DNA of 64,000 nucleotides from Oscillospiraceae bacterium (lineage in GTDB: Bacteria; Bacillota; Clostridia; Oscillospirales; CAG-272). A program made the translations under genes and the position numbers. Shown here piece by piece: positions 38,720 through 48,502 of the stretch; the stretch's first letter is position 1; every line of letters starts with the position of its first letter. The notes under the pieces were generated by a model. That model made no database searches and had not been told where the DNA came from. It was given only the letters and a program-made list of their open reading frames with translations. Location of the stretch: the NCBI GenBank assembly GCA_015064295.1, contig SVSM01000005.1, forward strand, positions 1 through 64,000, in the 5' to 3' direction.

Positions 38720-39958
38720 ATGAAAGAAGGACCCATCCGAATCGCCGTCGTCGGCGGCGGTGCCGCCGGTATGATGGCGGCCGCCAAGGCCCTCTCTCTG
38801 GGGGCCGACGTGACTCTCTACGAAAAGAACGACCGCATGGGACGGAAGCTGGCCATTACCGGCAAGGGACGCTGTAACCTGACCAACAACTGCACCTCCG
38901 AGGAATTTCTGCAGAACGTTCCCACCAACCCCCGCTTCCTCTATTCCGCTTATCATCACTTTACCGCCCAGGACACCATGGCGTATTTTGAAGAGCTGGG
39001 GGTGCCTCTCAAGACCGAACGGGGCAATCGGGTCTTTCCCGTCTCCGACCGCGCCTTCGATATCGTTGACGCCCTGGAACGCCAAGTGAAGGGCCACGTG
39101 GTCCATCGCCGCGTAACGGGGCTGGTCACCGAGAACGGCCGTGTCTGCGGTGTGACGGCGGGGGGCAAGACGGTCTCCTACGACGCCGTCATCGTCTGCA
39201 CCGGCGGACTCTCCTATCCCCGCACCGGCTCCGACGGCGATGGCTTCCGCTTCGCCGAGAGCCTGGGCCTTGAGGTGGTTCCCGCCCGTCCCTCTCTGGT
39301 ACCGATGGAGTCACCCGACGGCTTTTGTGCCGCCATGCAGGGACTTTCCCTCAAAAACGTGGCCCTCCGGGTGGAACGGGAGGACGGAAAGACCGTTTAC
39401 ACCGATTTCGGGGAAATGATGTTTACCCACTTCGGCGTCACCGGCCCCATGATTCTCAGCGCCTCCTCCATGATTCCCGACTTGGCGCCCGGCAAATACC
39501 GTCTCCTTTTGGACCTGAAGCCGGCTCTGTCGGAAAAGGAGCTGGATCACCGCATCCTCTCCGATTTTTCCAAAAATCAAAATCGCGACTTTTCCAATGC
39601 CCTGGGTGCTCTGTTACCCGCCAAAATGATTCCCGTCGTGGTGGCACGCTCCGGCATTGCCCCAACCAAAAAGGTCAACGCCGTCACCAAGGAGGAGCGC
39701 AGGGCACTGGTCGCTCTGCTCAAGGGCTTCTCGGTGCGGCTTTCGGGCTTCCGTTCCATCGACGAGGCCATCATCACCAAGGGGGGCGTATCGGTAAAGG
39801 AGCTGAACCCCAAGACCATGGCCTGTAAGACCATCCCCGGCCTTTTCTTTGCCGGCGAGGTCATCGACGTGGATGCGTATACGGGTGGCTTCAATCTCCA
39901 GATCGCCTTCTCTACCGCCGTTTGCGCCGCTGAGGGTGCCTGCTCTTCTCTGTCATAA
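38720..39958 (+). CDS. HI0933/BaiN-like NAD(P)/FAD-dependent oxidoreductase
   Basis: IAVVGGGAAGMMAAAKALSLGADVTLYEKNDRMGRKLAITGKGRCNLTN; C-terminal FAGEVIDVDAYTGGFNLQIAFSTA. Confidence 0.93.
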   Translation: MKEGPIRIAVVGGGAAGMMAAAKALSLGADVTLYEKNDRMGRKLAITGKGRCNLTNNCTSEEFLQNVPTNPRFLYSAYHHFTAQDTMAYFEELGVPLKTERGNRVFPVSDRAFDIVDALERQVKGHVVHRRVTGLVTENGRVCGVTAGGKTVSYDAVIVCTGGLSYPRTGSDGDGFRFAESLGLEVVPARPSLVPMESPDGFCAAMQGLSLKNVALRVEREDGKTVYTDFGEMMFTHFGVTGPMILSASSMIPDLAPGKYRLLLDLKPALSEKELDHRILSDFSKNQNRDFSNALGALLPAKMIPVVVARSGIAPTKKVNAVTKEERRALVALLKGFSVRLSGFRSIDEAIITKGGVSVKELNPKTMACKTIPGLFFAGEVIDVDAYTGGFNLQIAFSTAVCAAEGACSSLS

Positions 39959-39967
39959 GTCACCTTT

Positions 39968-40009
39968 CGAGGATTTTCCCGAGCCGTTCGGGAAAATCCT
40001 CGTTTTTTT
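39968..40009 (+). terminator. Intrinsic terminator
   Basis: CGAGGATTTTCCCGA…TCGGGAAAATCCTCG then TTTTTTT. Confidence 0.92.
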
Positions 40010-40147
40010 ACGTCTCCACTCTTGAAATTTCCTGCCCTCCTGTGGTATAATGAAGGGAACCTCTTCTTATTGATGTAGAAAGATGCTTGGCCATCTTTTC
40101 CTGTATTCAACCGTTTTGCCCTCCCCGGGGCAGGAAAGGAATCCCCT

Positions 40148-41389
40148 ATGAACCAAAGAAAAAGGCGAAAGAAACGGTATTATTACGCCACCTCACAGGT
40201 GTTTTTACAGATGCTTATCATCCTGCTTGTTATTCTGGTGCTGGTCGCCGCCTTTTTGATCCACAAAACATCTTCCGGCGGCTTTGGTGACGTCGAAATC
40301 ATCGGCACCGACCATACCAGCGATTCGGACAGCAAGGAGACGGTCGATCTCCCTGACCTCGGCACTATCACGGTCCCCCCGGCTCCGCTGGGCCCCATCG
40401 AGGCAAATCCGCTTTACGATGGCTTTGAGCTCCCCATCAGCGGTGCCACCGGTTATGCAACCCTGGCCACCGAGGTGAGAGAAGGGCCAGCCGACCAGTT
40501 CGAGGTGATCCTGAACCTGGAGCCCGGAGACGTCTTTACGATCCTGTCACTGGCGGGCGATTGGCTGCAGATCAAAGCGGGAACCGTCGTGGGTTGGATG
40601 CCCTCCATTCAGTGTCTTGTGAACCTGCCCGACGTGGTACCCTCCATCGCTTACAATAACACCAATGCCTACCGCTCCCTCTTCCGCGCATCCGAGCTAA
40701 AGATCAACGGTATCACCGGAGAAAAGCTTTACGATGCGAAGTCCTTCAATCCCCGCTTGAATCGGGACGAGTTTATCATGCCGGTGCTGATCCCCGCGGC
40801 CAAAAAGCTCTGTGCCGCCCAACAAAGTGCCTTAAAATTCGGGCGCACCCTGATCGTTTACGAGGCCTATCGCCCCCATGAAACACAGATGACCGTTGCT
40901 AAAGCCGTCAAGGCCATGGCACAGGTCAATCCCACCGTGTACGGGGGCTTGAATTCCGGCTCGTGGAGCATTTCCTGGTTCATCGCCACCTCTCTCAGCA
41001 ATCACCAGATGGGCTTTGCCTTTGACGTCAGCCTCGGCAACGTCACCGAGTATCAAAAGGAAACCATCGGCAAATATTCCGTTAACCGCGTCACGGCCTA
41101 CGACAGCTGCCAAATGCCCACCGAAATACATGAGCTCAGCGTTAAGGCCATCAACTATCAGAAGCCCTTCCCCTCCTCCCAAAAGACCGGATGGGAAAAC
41201 CTGCCTCTGGCCAGCACCATGACCGGAGATGCCAGGCTCTTGCGGTATATCTGTACCGGAGCAGGTCTGACGCCTTTGGCCTCGGAGTGGTGGCATTTTA
41301 ATGATCTGGACACGCATACCCTTGTGAAAAACAAACACTGCATGGGAAATTTCTACACCAGCGTCTGCGTCAGCACCCTTCCGGATTGA
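40148..41389 (+). CDS. M15-family D-Ala-D-Ala carboxypeptidase-like protein with SH3-like domain, membrane anchored
   Basis: LIVYEAYRPHETQ…SNHQMGFAFDVSLG…SEWWHF motifs. Confidence 0.85.
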   Translation: MNQRKRRKKRYYYATSQVFLQMLIILLVILVLVAAFLIHKTSSGGFGDVEIIGTDHTSDSDSKETVDLPDLGTITVPPAPLGPIEANPLYDGFELPISGATGYATLATEVREGPADQFEVILNLEPGDVFTILSLAGDWLQIKAGTVVGWMPSIQCLVNLPDVVPSIAYNNTNAYRSLFRASELKINGITGEKLYDAKSFNPRLNRDEFIMPVLIPAAKKLCAAQQSALKFGRTLIVYEAYRPHETQMTVAKAVKAMAQVNPTVYGGLNSGSWSISWFIATSLSNHQMGFAFDVSLGNVTEYQKETIGKYSVNRVTAYDSCQMPTEIHELSVKAINYQKPFPSSQKTGWENLPLASTMTGDARLLRYICTGAGLTPLASEWWHFNDLDTHTLVKNKHCMGNFYTSVCVSTLPD

Positions 41390-41426
41390 TCGTTAACAGC
41401 TTTTACGCTAAGGATTTTTACCATTT

Positions 41427-43055
41427 ATGAACACATTACGCTTTCGCTTATTTTTCCTTTTCGTTCTCCTGTCTCTCACGTTGCTTTTGGTTTCCTGCAG
41501 CTCTTCCCTTGACGACCATTCCTCTTTCCGGGACGTCACCGTCGAGCTGGGAAGTGACCTCGCCCTGACCCCTGCGATGTTTTGTGAGGGATACGTAGAC
41601 CCCGACACCGTCCGCTTTGCGGCGGAAGGTACCGCTTCGGTTGACCTGAATACCGCCGGCGTTTATAAGATCACATTGGAACACTTAGGCGGCAAGAACA
41701 CGGTCACCCCCGTCACCGTTTCCCTTACCGTCCGCGACACCACGCCGCCTACCGTCGCCTTCCGTGATCACACGGCTGACGTAGGCTACCTGCCAAAGGC
41801 CGAGGACTTCGTAGTGAAGGCCGAGGATCTCTCCCCGCTCTCCTATGACGTAACCGTGGCCGATCCCGATGCCTTTCTCACCTCGGTGACCGTCGCCGTC
41901 ACCGATGCCTACGGTAATATAACCAAAAGCGAGCAAACCCTTTCCCTGAACTGGCTAAAGCCCACCTACACGCTGGAGCTTGGCTCAACGCTCCGTGAGC
42001 CCGACCTTCTGATCGGCGTCGGCTACGGAAACGGAGCCTTTACCGCTGAGCAGCTGGCATCGGTTGGCTCTGCTGTCGGAGAATTTGAGTTGACTGCCGA
42101 GTCGAGTGGCCGTACGCAAACCGTCAAGATCACCGTGGCAGACACCACGCCGCCCGTGCTTGAGCTCCGCAACCTGCACCGCCTCCCCGGCAAGAAGGCC
42201 ACTATGGAGGACTTTATCGTCTCGGCTACCGACCTGTCCGCCGTCACCACCGAGCTGGTGACCCCTCTTGACATGACGAAGAACGGCAAATATACCATCG
42301 TGATCGCCGCCACCGACGAAAGCGGCAATCGTACCGAGGCCGAAGCACAGCTTATCATCTCAAAAAGCTCCGACTATACTCCGCCCGTTTTCGAAGGGCT
42401 GACTGCTATGTCGGTGGTGCGCGGCGCCACCCCCGACTATCTGACCGGGGTGTCGGCCGTCGATAAGGTAGAGGGCACGGTTCGCTTCACCGTCGACGCC
42501 TCCGCCGTCAAGCTGGACAAGGCCGGTACCTACTACGTTACCTACAAAGCCACCGACTCCTCCGGCAATACGGTGACCAAGAAGCGAAAGATCACCGTCG
42601 CCAAGCACACCGCTGACGATACCGCCGCCCTCGTCAAGGAGATGTCCGAGCAGATCGGAAACGAGTTTAAAAGCAAGAAGGACGAGGTGTTGGCCATTCG
42701 GGAATTCGTTCGTACCATCCGTTACAACAACGAATGGGGCGAGCCCGATCCTACCTATTACGGCTTTACCGTCTGGAAGGGCAACTGTAAGGTGCACGCC
42801 ACCTGCTTAAAGGACCTTCTCGACCTTCGCGGCTACGAAACGAACCTCATCTGGCTGATGGACAAGTACACCCCTCATTACTGGGTACAGGTCAAGCTGG
42901 ACGGAAAATGGTATCACATCGACGCGACTCCCGTCGGAACCCATAACAAGGCCCCCGCCCTCATGAACGATGAGGAGCGTCTCTACTATCTCCGTGAGAA
43001 CAACTATACCACCCCGCGGCTGTGGGACACGACCCTGTGGCCCGCCTGTCCGTAA
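41427..43055 (+). CDS. Lipoprotein with Ig-like repeats and C-terminal transglutaminase-like domain
   Basis: LLLVSCSS lipobox; repeated DTTPP…VSATD; GNCKVHATCLKDLLDLRGY…HYWVQVKLDGKWYHIDAT. Confidence 0.85.
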   Translation: MNTLRFRLFFLFVLLSLTLLLVSCSSSLDDHSSFRDVTVELGSDLALTPAMFCEGYVDPDTVRFAAEGTASVDLNTAGVYKITLEHLGGKNTVTPVTVSLTVRDTTPPTVAFRDHTADVGYLPKAEDFVVKAEDLSPLSYDVTVADPDAFLTSVTVAVTDAYGNITKSEQTLSLNWLKPTYTLELGSTLREPDLLIGVGYGNGAFTAEQLASVGSAVGEFELTAESSGRTQTVKITVADTTPPVLELRNLHRLPGKKATMEDFIVSATDLSAVTTELVTPLDMTKNGKYTIVIAATDESGNRTEAEAQLIISKSSDYTPPVFEGLTAMSVVRGATPDYLTGVSAVDKVEGTVRFTVDASAVKLDKAGTYYVTYKATDSSGNTVTKKRKITVAKHTADDTAALVKEMSEQIGNEFKSKKDEVLAIREFVRTIRYNNEWGEPDPTYYGFTVWKGNCKVHATCLKDLLDLRGYETNLIWLMDKYTPHYWVQVKLDGKWYHIDATPVGTHNKAPALMNDEERLYYLRENNYTTPRLWDTTLWPACP

Positions 43056-43067
43056 AAGGAGCCGATT

Positions 43068-44333
43068 TTGAATCTGATTCTCTTTCTCGTCGGGCTTGTC
43101 ATTTACGCAAGCTACGGTATCGGAGGAATGGCCTTCCTTGCCTTCTCCCTCTTAACCGCTTACGTCGCCGCCCGCTTCGTCAAGGGACGCAAATGGGTCA
43201 TGATCCTGACGGTGGCCGTCAACGCCGCCCTGCTGGTCTTCTTTAAGGTCCTACCCTATACCAAGCTGACGCTGATCGCTCCCTTCGGCGTTTCCTATTA
43301 CACCTTTCAGATCATTTCCTATCTGGTAGACGTTTACCGTGGAAAATACGAGGCCGAACGAAATCTCTTTTGGTTTGCTCTCTACGTTACCTATATCCCC
43401 CATCTCTTCTCCGGCCCCATTGAACGCTATGACCTCATGTGTCAGAGCTTGAAGGACAAGCGCCGCATCACCTGGCAAAGCTTATCCGACGGCGGTCTCC
43501 GGGCCCTGTGGGGTGCTTTTAAGATCTTCGTGATCTCGGCCCCGGCCGGTGTTCTTCTTTCGCATATGATCGCCGATCCCAAAAAATTCGGGGAATATAC
43601 CGGTGCCTTTGCCCTGTTTGCCATGCTCCTCTACGCCGTTCAGCTCTACGCTAATTTCAGCGGTACCATGGACGTGGCCATCGGCGTTTCAAGGATCTGG
43701 GGCATTGGGCTTTCGGAAAACTTCGACGCTCCCTATTTTTCCCAGAGCTTCAAGGAGTTCTGGCGTCGCTGGCATATCACCCTTGGTGCGTGGCTTCGTG
43801 ATTACATTTACATTCCTCTGGGCGGAAGCCGCTGCGGTAAGGTGAGGCGGGTTTTCAACCTGCTGGTCACCTTCTTCGTGTCGGGTATCTGGCACGGGCT
43901 CCACTATATCCTGTGGGGCTTGATCAACGGCGTTTTCGTCGCCGTGGGGGACAAGCTCAAGACCAGATGGAAGCCTCTCAATATCGCAGGCACCTTCTGC
44001 CTCGTCACCCTTTTGTGGGCCTTCTTCATCTGGCCTGATACCGTGACGGCTCTTACGATGATCGGCTCGGTCTTCACCACCTTTAACTACGGCGCCCTGT
44101 TTGCCGCACTGCCCACCATGGGGCTGTCGGCAGGAGGCGGGATCGCCTTTGGTGTCGCACTCATCCTGCTGTGGCTCTTTGACCTGAAGCGGGAGACTCT
44201 CTCCGCCAAGGCGTCGGCCTTCCGTCCCGAAGCCAAGGTAGCCATTGCCGGCGCCCTCACCCTTGCCATTCTGCTCTTCGGCGTTTACGGCATCGGCTTC
44301 GACTTCGGCGGCTTCGTCTACACCGGTATGTAA
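43068..44333 (+). CDS. MBOAT-family O-acyltransferase
   Basis: FKEFWRRWHITLGAWLRDYIYIPLGGSR…FFVSGIWHGLHY; TTG start. Confidence 0.9.
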   Translation: MNLILFLVGLVIYASYGIGGMAFLAFSLLTAYVAARFVKGRKWVMILTVAVNAALLVFFKVLPYTKLTLIAPFGVSYYTFQIISYLVDVYRGKYEAERNLFWFALYVTYIPHLFSGPIERYDLMCQSLKDKRRITWQSLSDGGLRALWGAFKIFVISAPAGVLLSHMIADPKKFGEYTGAFALFAMLLYAVQLYANFSGTMDVAIGVSRIWGIGLSENFDAPYFSQSFKEFWRRWHITLGAWLRDYIYIPLGGSRCGKVRRVFNLLVTFFVSGIWHGLHYILWGLINGVFVAVGDKLKTRWKPLNIAGTFCLVTLLWAFFIWPDTVTALTMIGSVFTTFNYGALFAALPTMGLSAGGGIAFGVALILLWLFDLKRETLSAKASAFRPEAKVAIAGALTLAILLFGVYGIGFDFGGFVYTGM

Positions 44334-44345
44334 AGGAGGCGTGAC

Positions 44346-45377
44346 ATGACGAAAAAACGAACCCTTACCCTCCTCCGCTGCCTTGCGATCCTGATGATCC
44401 TTCTCCTGCTCTTTGCGGGGCTGAACCGCTTGGTGGAGCCCAAGTACATGACCGCCCTGGTAGAGGGCAGTATGCTCTCACAGTATTACCGCGAGGCCGG
44501 CGGACACGACGTGATCTTCGTGGGAGACTGTGAGGTCTACGCCAACTTCTCTCCCCTTGAGCTCTACCGCGAAAAGGGCATCACCGCCTACGTCCGCGGC
44601 TCCTCTCAGCAGCTCATTTGGCAATCCTACTACGTTCTGAAGGAGACCCTCCGCTACGAGACCCCCAAGGCCGTGGTCTGGAACGTCAACGCCATGCGCT
44701 ACGGGGAAAACGCTGCCGTGATCAAAGAATCGTATAACCGTCTCGCCATCGATCAGATGCGCTGGTCGGCGGAAAAGGTCGGCATAATCCGCGCCTCCAT
44801 GACGGAGGATGAGAGCTTCCTCTCCTACGTCTTCCCCATTCTCCGCTACCATTCCCGCATCTATGATCTCACAAAAGAGGATCTGACCTACTTCTTTACC
44901 GAGCAGGACACCACCTGGAACGGTCATCTCATGAATCAAGAGGTCAAGCCCGTGGGCTCCTTCCCCGCCAAGCGCCCCTTGGCCGATTACGCCTTCCCCG
45001 CCATCTGCTACGACTATTTGGATCAGATGCGCAAGCTGTGTGAGGAAAAGGGCGTGGAGCTGATCCTCGTCAAGGCCCCCAGCCTCTACCCTTACTGGTA
45101 CGACGAATACGACGCCCAGATGGAGGCCTATGCTTCCGAGCATAACCTGGCCTTCTACAATTTCACCGAAATGGTGGATGAGCTGGGTATCGACTTTACC
45201 ACCGACACCTACGACGGCGGCTACCACCTGAACCTGGCAGGAGCCAAGAAGCTCTCGGCTTACTTTGCCGAGACGCTGGCCACCCGCCACGGCATTCCCG
45301 ATCGCCGCAACGATCCCGAAATCAAAGCCGTATACGACGAAAAGCTCGCCCAATACGACGAAGCACAGAAAGGATAA
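44346..45377 (+). CDS. SGNH-like/DltD-like membrane-anchored protein, MBOAT partner
   Basis: N-terminal TM, VIFVGDCEVYANFSPLELY, late YDGGYHLNLAGAKKLS. Confidence 0.65.
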   Translation: MTKKRTLTLLRCLAILMILLLLFAGLNRLVEPKYMTALVEGSMLSQYYREAGGHDVIFVGDCEVYANFSPLELYREKGITAYVRGSSQQLIWQSYYVLKETLRYETPKAVVWNVNAMRYGENAAVIKESYNRLAIDQMRWSAEKVGIIRASMTEDESFLSYVFPILRYHSRIYDLTKEDLTYFFTEQDTTWNGHLMNQEVKPVGSFPAKRPLADYAFPAICYDYLDQMRKLCEEKGVELILVKAPSLYPYWYDEYDAQMEAYASEHNLAFYNFTEMVDELGIDFTTDTYDGGYHLNLAGAKKLSAYFAETLATRHGIPDRRNDPEIKAVYDEKLAQYDEAQKG

Positions 45378-45383
45378 TCCGTT

Positions 45384-45935
45384 ATGAAACAGCTTCTTCT
45401 CTTCCTTCTCGCCGCACTCCTCACCCTGGCGCTTGCGGCCTGCTCACCCAACGCGAATAACAGCGGCAATCCCAATACTCCCGCACAAAGCGATTCCGAC
45501 AACGGAGGCGAATCGAATGCCGACAATCAGACCGATAACACCGTCGTTTACGCCTATAAAATCGGTAAGATCGTCCTGACCCCCGGTGAGCTTCTCCCCC
45601 TCGATCAGCTCCCCACTCCCGACTCCGTCGCCCAGGTAGATAGCTGCGCCGGCGACGGCTACGATAACTTTTATACCTTCGGCAACCTGGAGATCACCGG
45701 CCACCCCACCGCCGAGGGAGAGATCATCTATTCCATCTACTTCTTCTCCCCCGAGGTGGCAACCCCCGAGGGCGTTAAGCCCGGAGATCCCTTTACCAAG
45801 GCCGCCGATATCTACGGAAGCGATTATACCCGGAATCACAACACCGTGATCTATACCAAGGACGGCGTCGATCTCATCTTCGTTCTCACCGACGAAAATA
45901 TCCTTTCCATTGAGTACATGATGGTAACCGAATAA
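45384..45935 (+). CDS. Small lipoprotein, hypothetical
   Basis: LALAACSPNANNSG lipobox; good spacing to upstream gene. Confidence 0.7.
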   Translation: MKQLLLFLLAALLTLALAACSPNANNSGNPNTPAQSDSDNGGESNADNQTDNTVVYAYKIGKIVLTPGELLPLDQLPTPDSVAQVDSCAGDGYDNFYTFGNLEITGHPTAEGEIIYSIYFFSPEVATPEGVKPGDPFTKAADIYGSDYTRNHNTVIYTKDGVDLIFVLTDENILSIEYMMVTE

Positions 45936-45945
45936 AGAAGAAACG

Positions 45946-46047
45946 CCCAAGGGCTCTGCCCTTGGGAATCCCGCCAATGGGGGCTTTTTGAAAAAAGCCC
46001 CCTTGGAACCCCAAAAACTTTGAACAGCCCGAAACTTCGTTTCGGGC
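45946..46047 (+). repeat. Three-hairpin element, copy A
   Basis: CCCAAGGG-CTCTG-CCCTTGGG; GGGGGCTTTTT-GA-AAAAAGCCCCC; AAAAACTTTGAACA; GCCCGAAAC-TTC-GTTTCGGGC. Confidence 0.9.
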
Positions 46048-46134
46048 ATTATTTTTCCATGCCAACATCCTTTCCAATCGTTCTCTGCCCTTGTACCGTT
46101 ATGAGAAGCACCTCTCCCCCTTCCCCCCCATCAA

Positions 46135-46203
46135 AAGTTCTTGAAGGGTCAAGGGAAACTTCTTTCAAGAAGTTTCCCTTGCGGGGCCCGGGGCAGAGCC
46201 CCG
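46135..46203 (-). repeat. Three-hairpin element family, copy B (third hairpin not recognised)
   Basis: Minus strand: GGGGCTCTGCCCC…; AAGGGAAACTTCTT-GA-AAGAAGTTTCCCTT; CTTCAAGAACTTTTGA. Confidence 0.8.
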
Positions 46204-46216
46204 CACATTCCTCTCC

Positions 46217-46408
46217 CTACTCCCCAATCTGTGACAGCAGGGCGTCCAGCTTGGCCATGGCCTCGGTACGCTCGGCCTCCCCCGTCATCTTTTCTGCCAG
46301 AAACCCAAGCGCCCGAAGGCGGTCGGCGGTCTTCTCCTCCGACGAGAAGGCGATCTCTGCCATCTCCCGTATGATGCGCTTCTCGTCGGGCATTTTGCGT
46401 CTGCTCAT
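46217..46408 (-). CDS. Small hypothetical protein (63 aa)
   Basis: MSRRKMPDEKRIIREMAEIAFSSEEKTADRLRALGFLAEKMT…; GGAGGGAT RBS. Confidence 0.55.
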   Translation of the reverse strand: MSRRKMPDEKRIIREMAEIAFSSEEKTADRLRALGFLAEKMTGEAERTEAMAKLDALLSQIGE

Positions 46409-46505
46409 ATGCCATCCCTCCTTTCCGGGGCAGATGCCCCCGCTATGATGGTACACCGTTCAGGAGATTTTGTCGTCCCCGATTTCTCCCCGCTTTTTCC
46501 CATAG

Positions 46506-46538
46506 AAAAAACGCCCTTGCATCCCGCAAGGGCGTTTT
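46506..46538. terminator. Bidirectional terminator (end of aro operon)
   Basis: AAAACGCCCTTGC…GCAAGGGCGTTTT. Confidence 0.85.
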
Positions 46539-46559
46539 CTGTTCATCGGTGATGGTGAA

Positions 46560-47588
46560 TTACAGCACGTCGGCAATATCGTAGATCAGCCGCTCGGTCT
46601 TTTCCCAGCCGAGGCAGGGGTCGGTGATCGACTTACCGTAGACGTTCTCTCCGATCTTCTGACAGCCGTCCTCAAGATAGCTTTCAATCATAAGCCCCTT
46701 CACGTAAGAACGAATGTCCTCGGAATGACGGCAGGAGTGGAGCACCTCCTTGGCAATACGGATCTGCTCCAAATACTGCTTGCCGGAATTGGCGTGGTTG
46801 GTATCGATCAGCACCGCCATATTCTGAAGCCCCTTGGCCTGATAGGCGTCATACAGCGTAATGAGATCCTCGTAGTGGTAATTGGGGTGAGAGATGCCGC
46901 GATCGTCCACATATCCCCGCAGGATCGCGTGAGCCAGCGGGTTACCGAGAGACTTGGCCTCCCATCCGCGGTACAGGAAGGTATGGGAGTGCTGGGCGGC
47001 GGTAATGGAATTGAGCATAATGGACAGGTCGCCGCTGGTAGGATTCTTCATGCCGCAGGGAATGTCCAGACCGCTGGCGCAGAGGCGGTGCTGCTGATTC
47101 TCCACCGACCGCGCCCCCACCGCCACGTAGGACAGCACGTCGGACAGATACCGATGGTTTTCGGGGTAGAGCATCTCGTCGGCACAGGAGAAGCCGGTCT
47201 CGGAGAGGGCTCTCATGTGCAGAGCACGAATGGCCAGCAGGCCCTTCAGCATATCGGGATGCTCGCTGGGGTCGGGCTGATGGAGCATACCCTTGTAGCC
47301 GTCGCCGGTGGTTCTGGGCTTGTTGGTATAGATGCGGGGGACGATGACGATCTTGTCAGCCACCTTGTCCTGCACGGTACGGAGGCGGGAGATGTATTCG
47401 ATCACGGCATCCTCGCGGTCGGCCGAGCAGGGTCCGATCACGAGAAGAAATTTTTTAGACTCACCGGTAAAGATCTTTTGGATCTCAGCATCCTCGGCGG
47501 CCTTCCGCTTGGCCATTTCGGGGGACAGAGGATATTGCTCCTTGATGTCCTTCGGAATGGGCAATTTGCGGTAGAATATCATATTCAT
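46560..47588 (-). CDS. aroF: 3-deoxy-7-phosphoheptulonate synthase (class I, AroF/G type)
   Basis: LLVIGPCSADRED…VPRIYTNKPRTTGDGYKGM. Confidence 0.93.
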   Translation of the reverse strand: MNMIFYRKLPIPKDIKEQYPLSPEMAKRKAAEDAEIQKIFTGESKKFLLVIGPCSADREDAVIEYISRLRTVQDKVADKIVIVPRIYTNKPRTTGDGYKGMLHQPDPSEHPDMLKGLLAIRALHMRALSETGFSCADEMLYPENHRYLSDVLSYVAVGARSVENQQHRLCASGLDIPCGMKNPTSGDLSIMLNSITAAQHSHTFLYRGWEAKSLGNPLAHAILRGYVDDRGISHPNYHYEDLITLYDAYQAKGLQNMAVLIDTNHANSGKQYLEQIRIAKEVLHSCRHSEDIRSYVKGLMIESYLEDGCQKIGENVYGKSITDPCLGWEKTERLIYDIADVL

Positions 47589-47617
47589 AGCAGCAGTTCC
47601 TTTCTTGGCAGGGCAGG

Positions 47618-48478
47618 TTATTTCACCTTGTCAAAGGCGTCACGTCGTACAGTCGACTGACGCATCATGTCCTTCATGGCCTCCACGTCCCCCACGGCAA
47701 GCTGCCCGCGAAGACGGTCGAACTGGGCACGGAAGAGATCCATTTGGCGAAGGAGGGCCTCTCGGTTCATGAGAAACAGCTCACTCCACATATCCTCGTT
47801 GATATGGGCGATCCGCGTCAGATCGCGGAAGGAGTTTCCGGTGTAGTTCTCCAGGTTCTGAAGATCGTTACAGGTCATCAGCACCACAGCAAGACAGTGG
47901 GCCAGCTGGGAAACGAAGGCCACGATCTCGTCGTGATCCTCGGGGGACAGCTCCGACACCCGGGCATAGCCCAGCTCCTCCCCCAGCTGCTTGATGAGAG
48001 CCACCGCCTCGGGGGTATTCTTGTCGGTGGGGGTCACAATATAGTTGGCCTCGTCCACCTTCACGCCGGCGCTGTTCCGGACGCCGTAGACCTCTCGTCC
48101 CGCCATAGGGTGGGCGGCCACGAATTCCACATCGGGGCGCAGGAGCTCCTGAACACGGTAGACCACCGAGGTCTTGACGCCCGTCACGTCGGTCAGGACG
48201 GCGCCTGGCTTCAAATATTGCTGGTACCGCTCGATCCAGTCAAGGAACACGCGGGGATAGAGGGAAAAGACCACAAGATCGGCCTCTCCCACGAGGGAAG
48301 GATCCACTTCGGTGGTTCCGTAATCGATGATGCCCTGCTCCAGCGCGTAGTCAACGGAGGACTGACTGCGGGTGATACAGGTGACGTGATAGCCCTTCTT
48401 TTTCAGGGCAATGGCGTAGCTTCCGCCCATCAGACCGAGGCCGACGATCAGAATGTTGGTTTTCTTGGTGAGTTTCAT
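47618..48478 (-). CDS. tyrA: Prephenate dehydrogenase
   Basis: ILIVGLGLMGGSYAIALKKKGYHV…HPMAGREVYGVRN. Confidence 0.9.
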   Translation of the reverse strand: MKLTKKTNILIVGLGLMGGSYAIALKKKGYHVTCITRSQSSVDYALEQGIIDYGTTEVDPSLVGEADLVVFSLYPRVFLDWIERYQQYLKPGAVLTDVTGVKTSVVYRVQELLRPDVEFVAAHPMAGREVYGVRNSAGVKVDEANYIVTPTDKNTPEAVALIKQLGEELGYARVSELSPEDHDEIVAFVSQLAHCLAVVLMTCNDLQNLENYTGNSFRDLTRIAHINEDMWSELFLMNREALLRQMDLFRAQFDRLRGQLAVGDVEAMKDMMRQSTVRRDAFDKVK

Positions 48479-48502
48479 GGGATTTCCTTTGCTGATTGGG
48501 AA

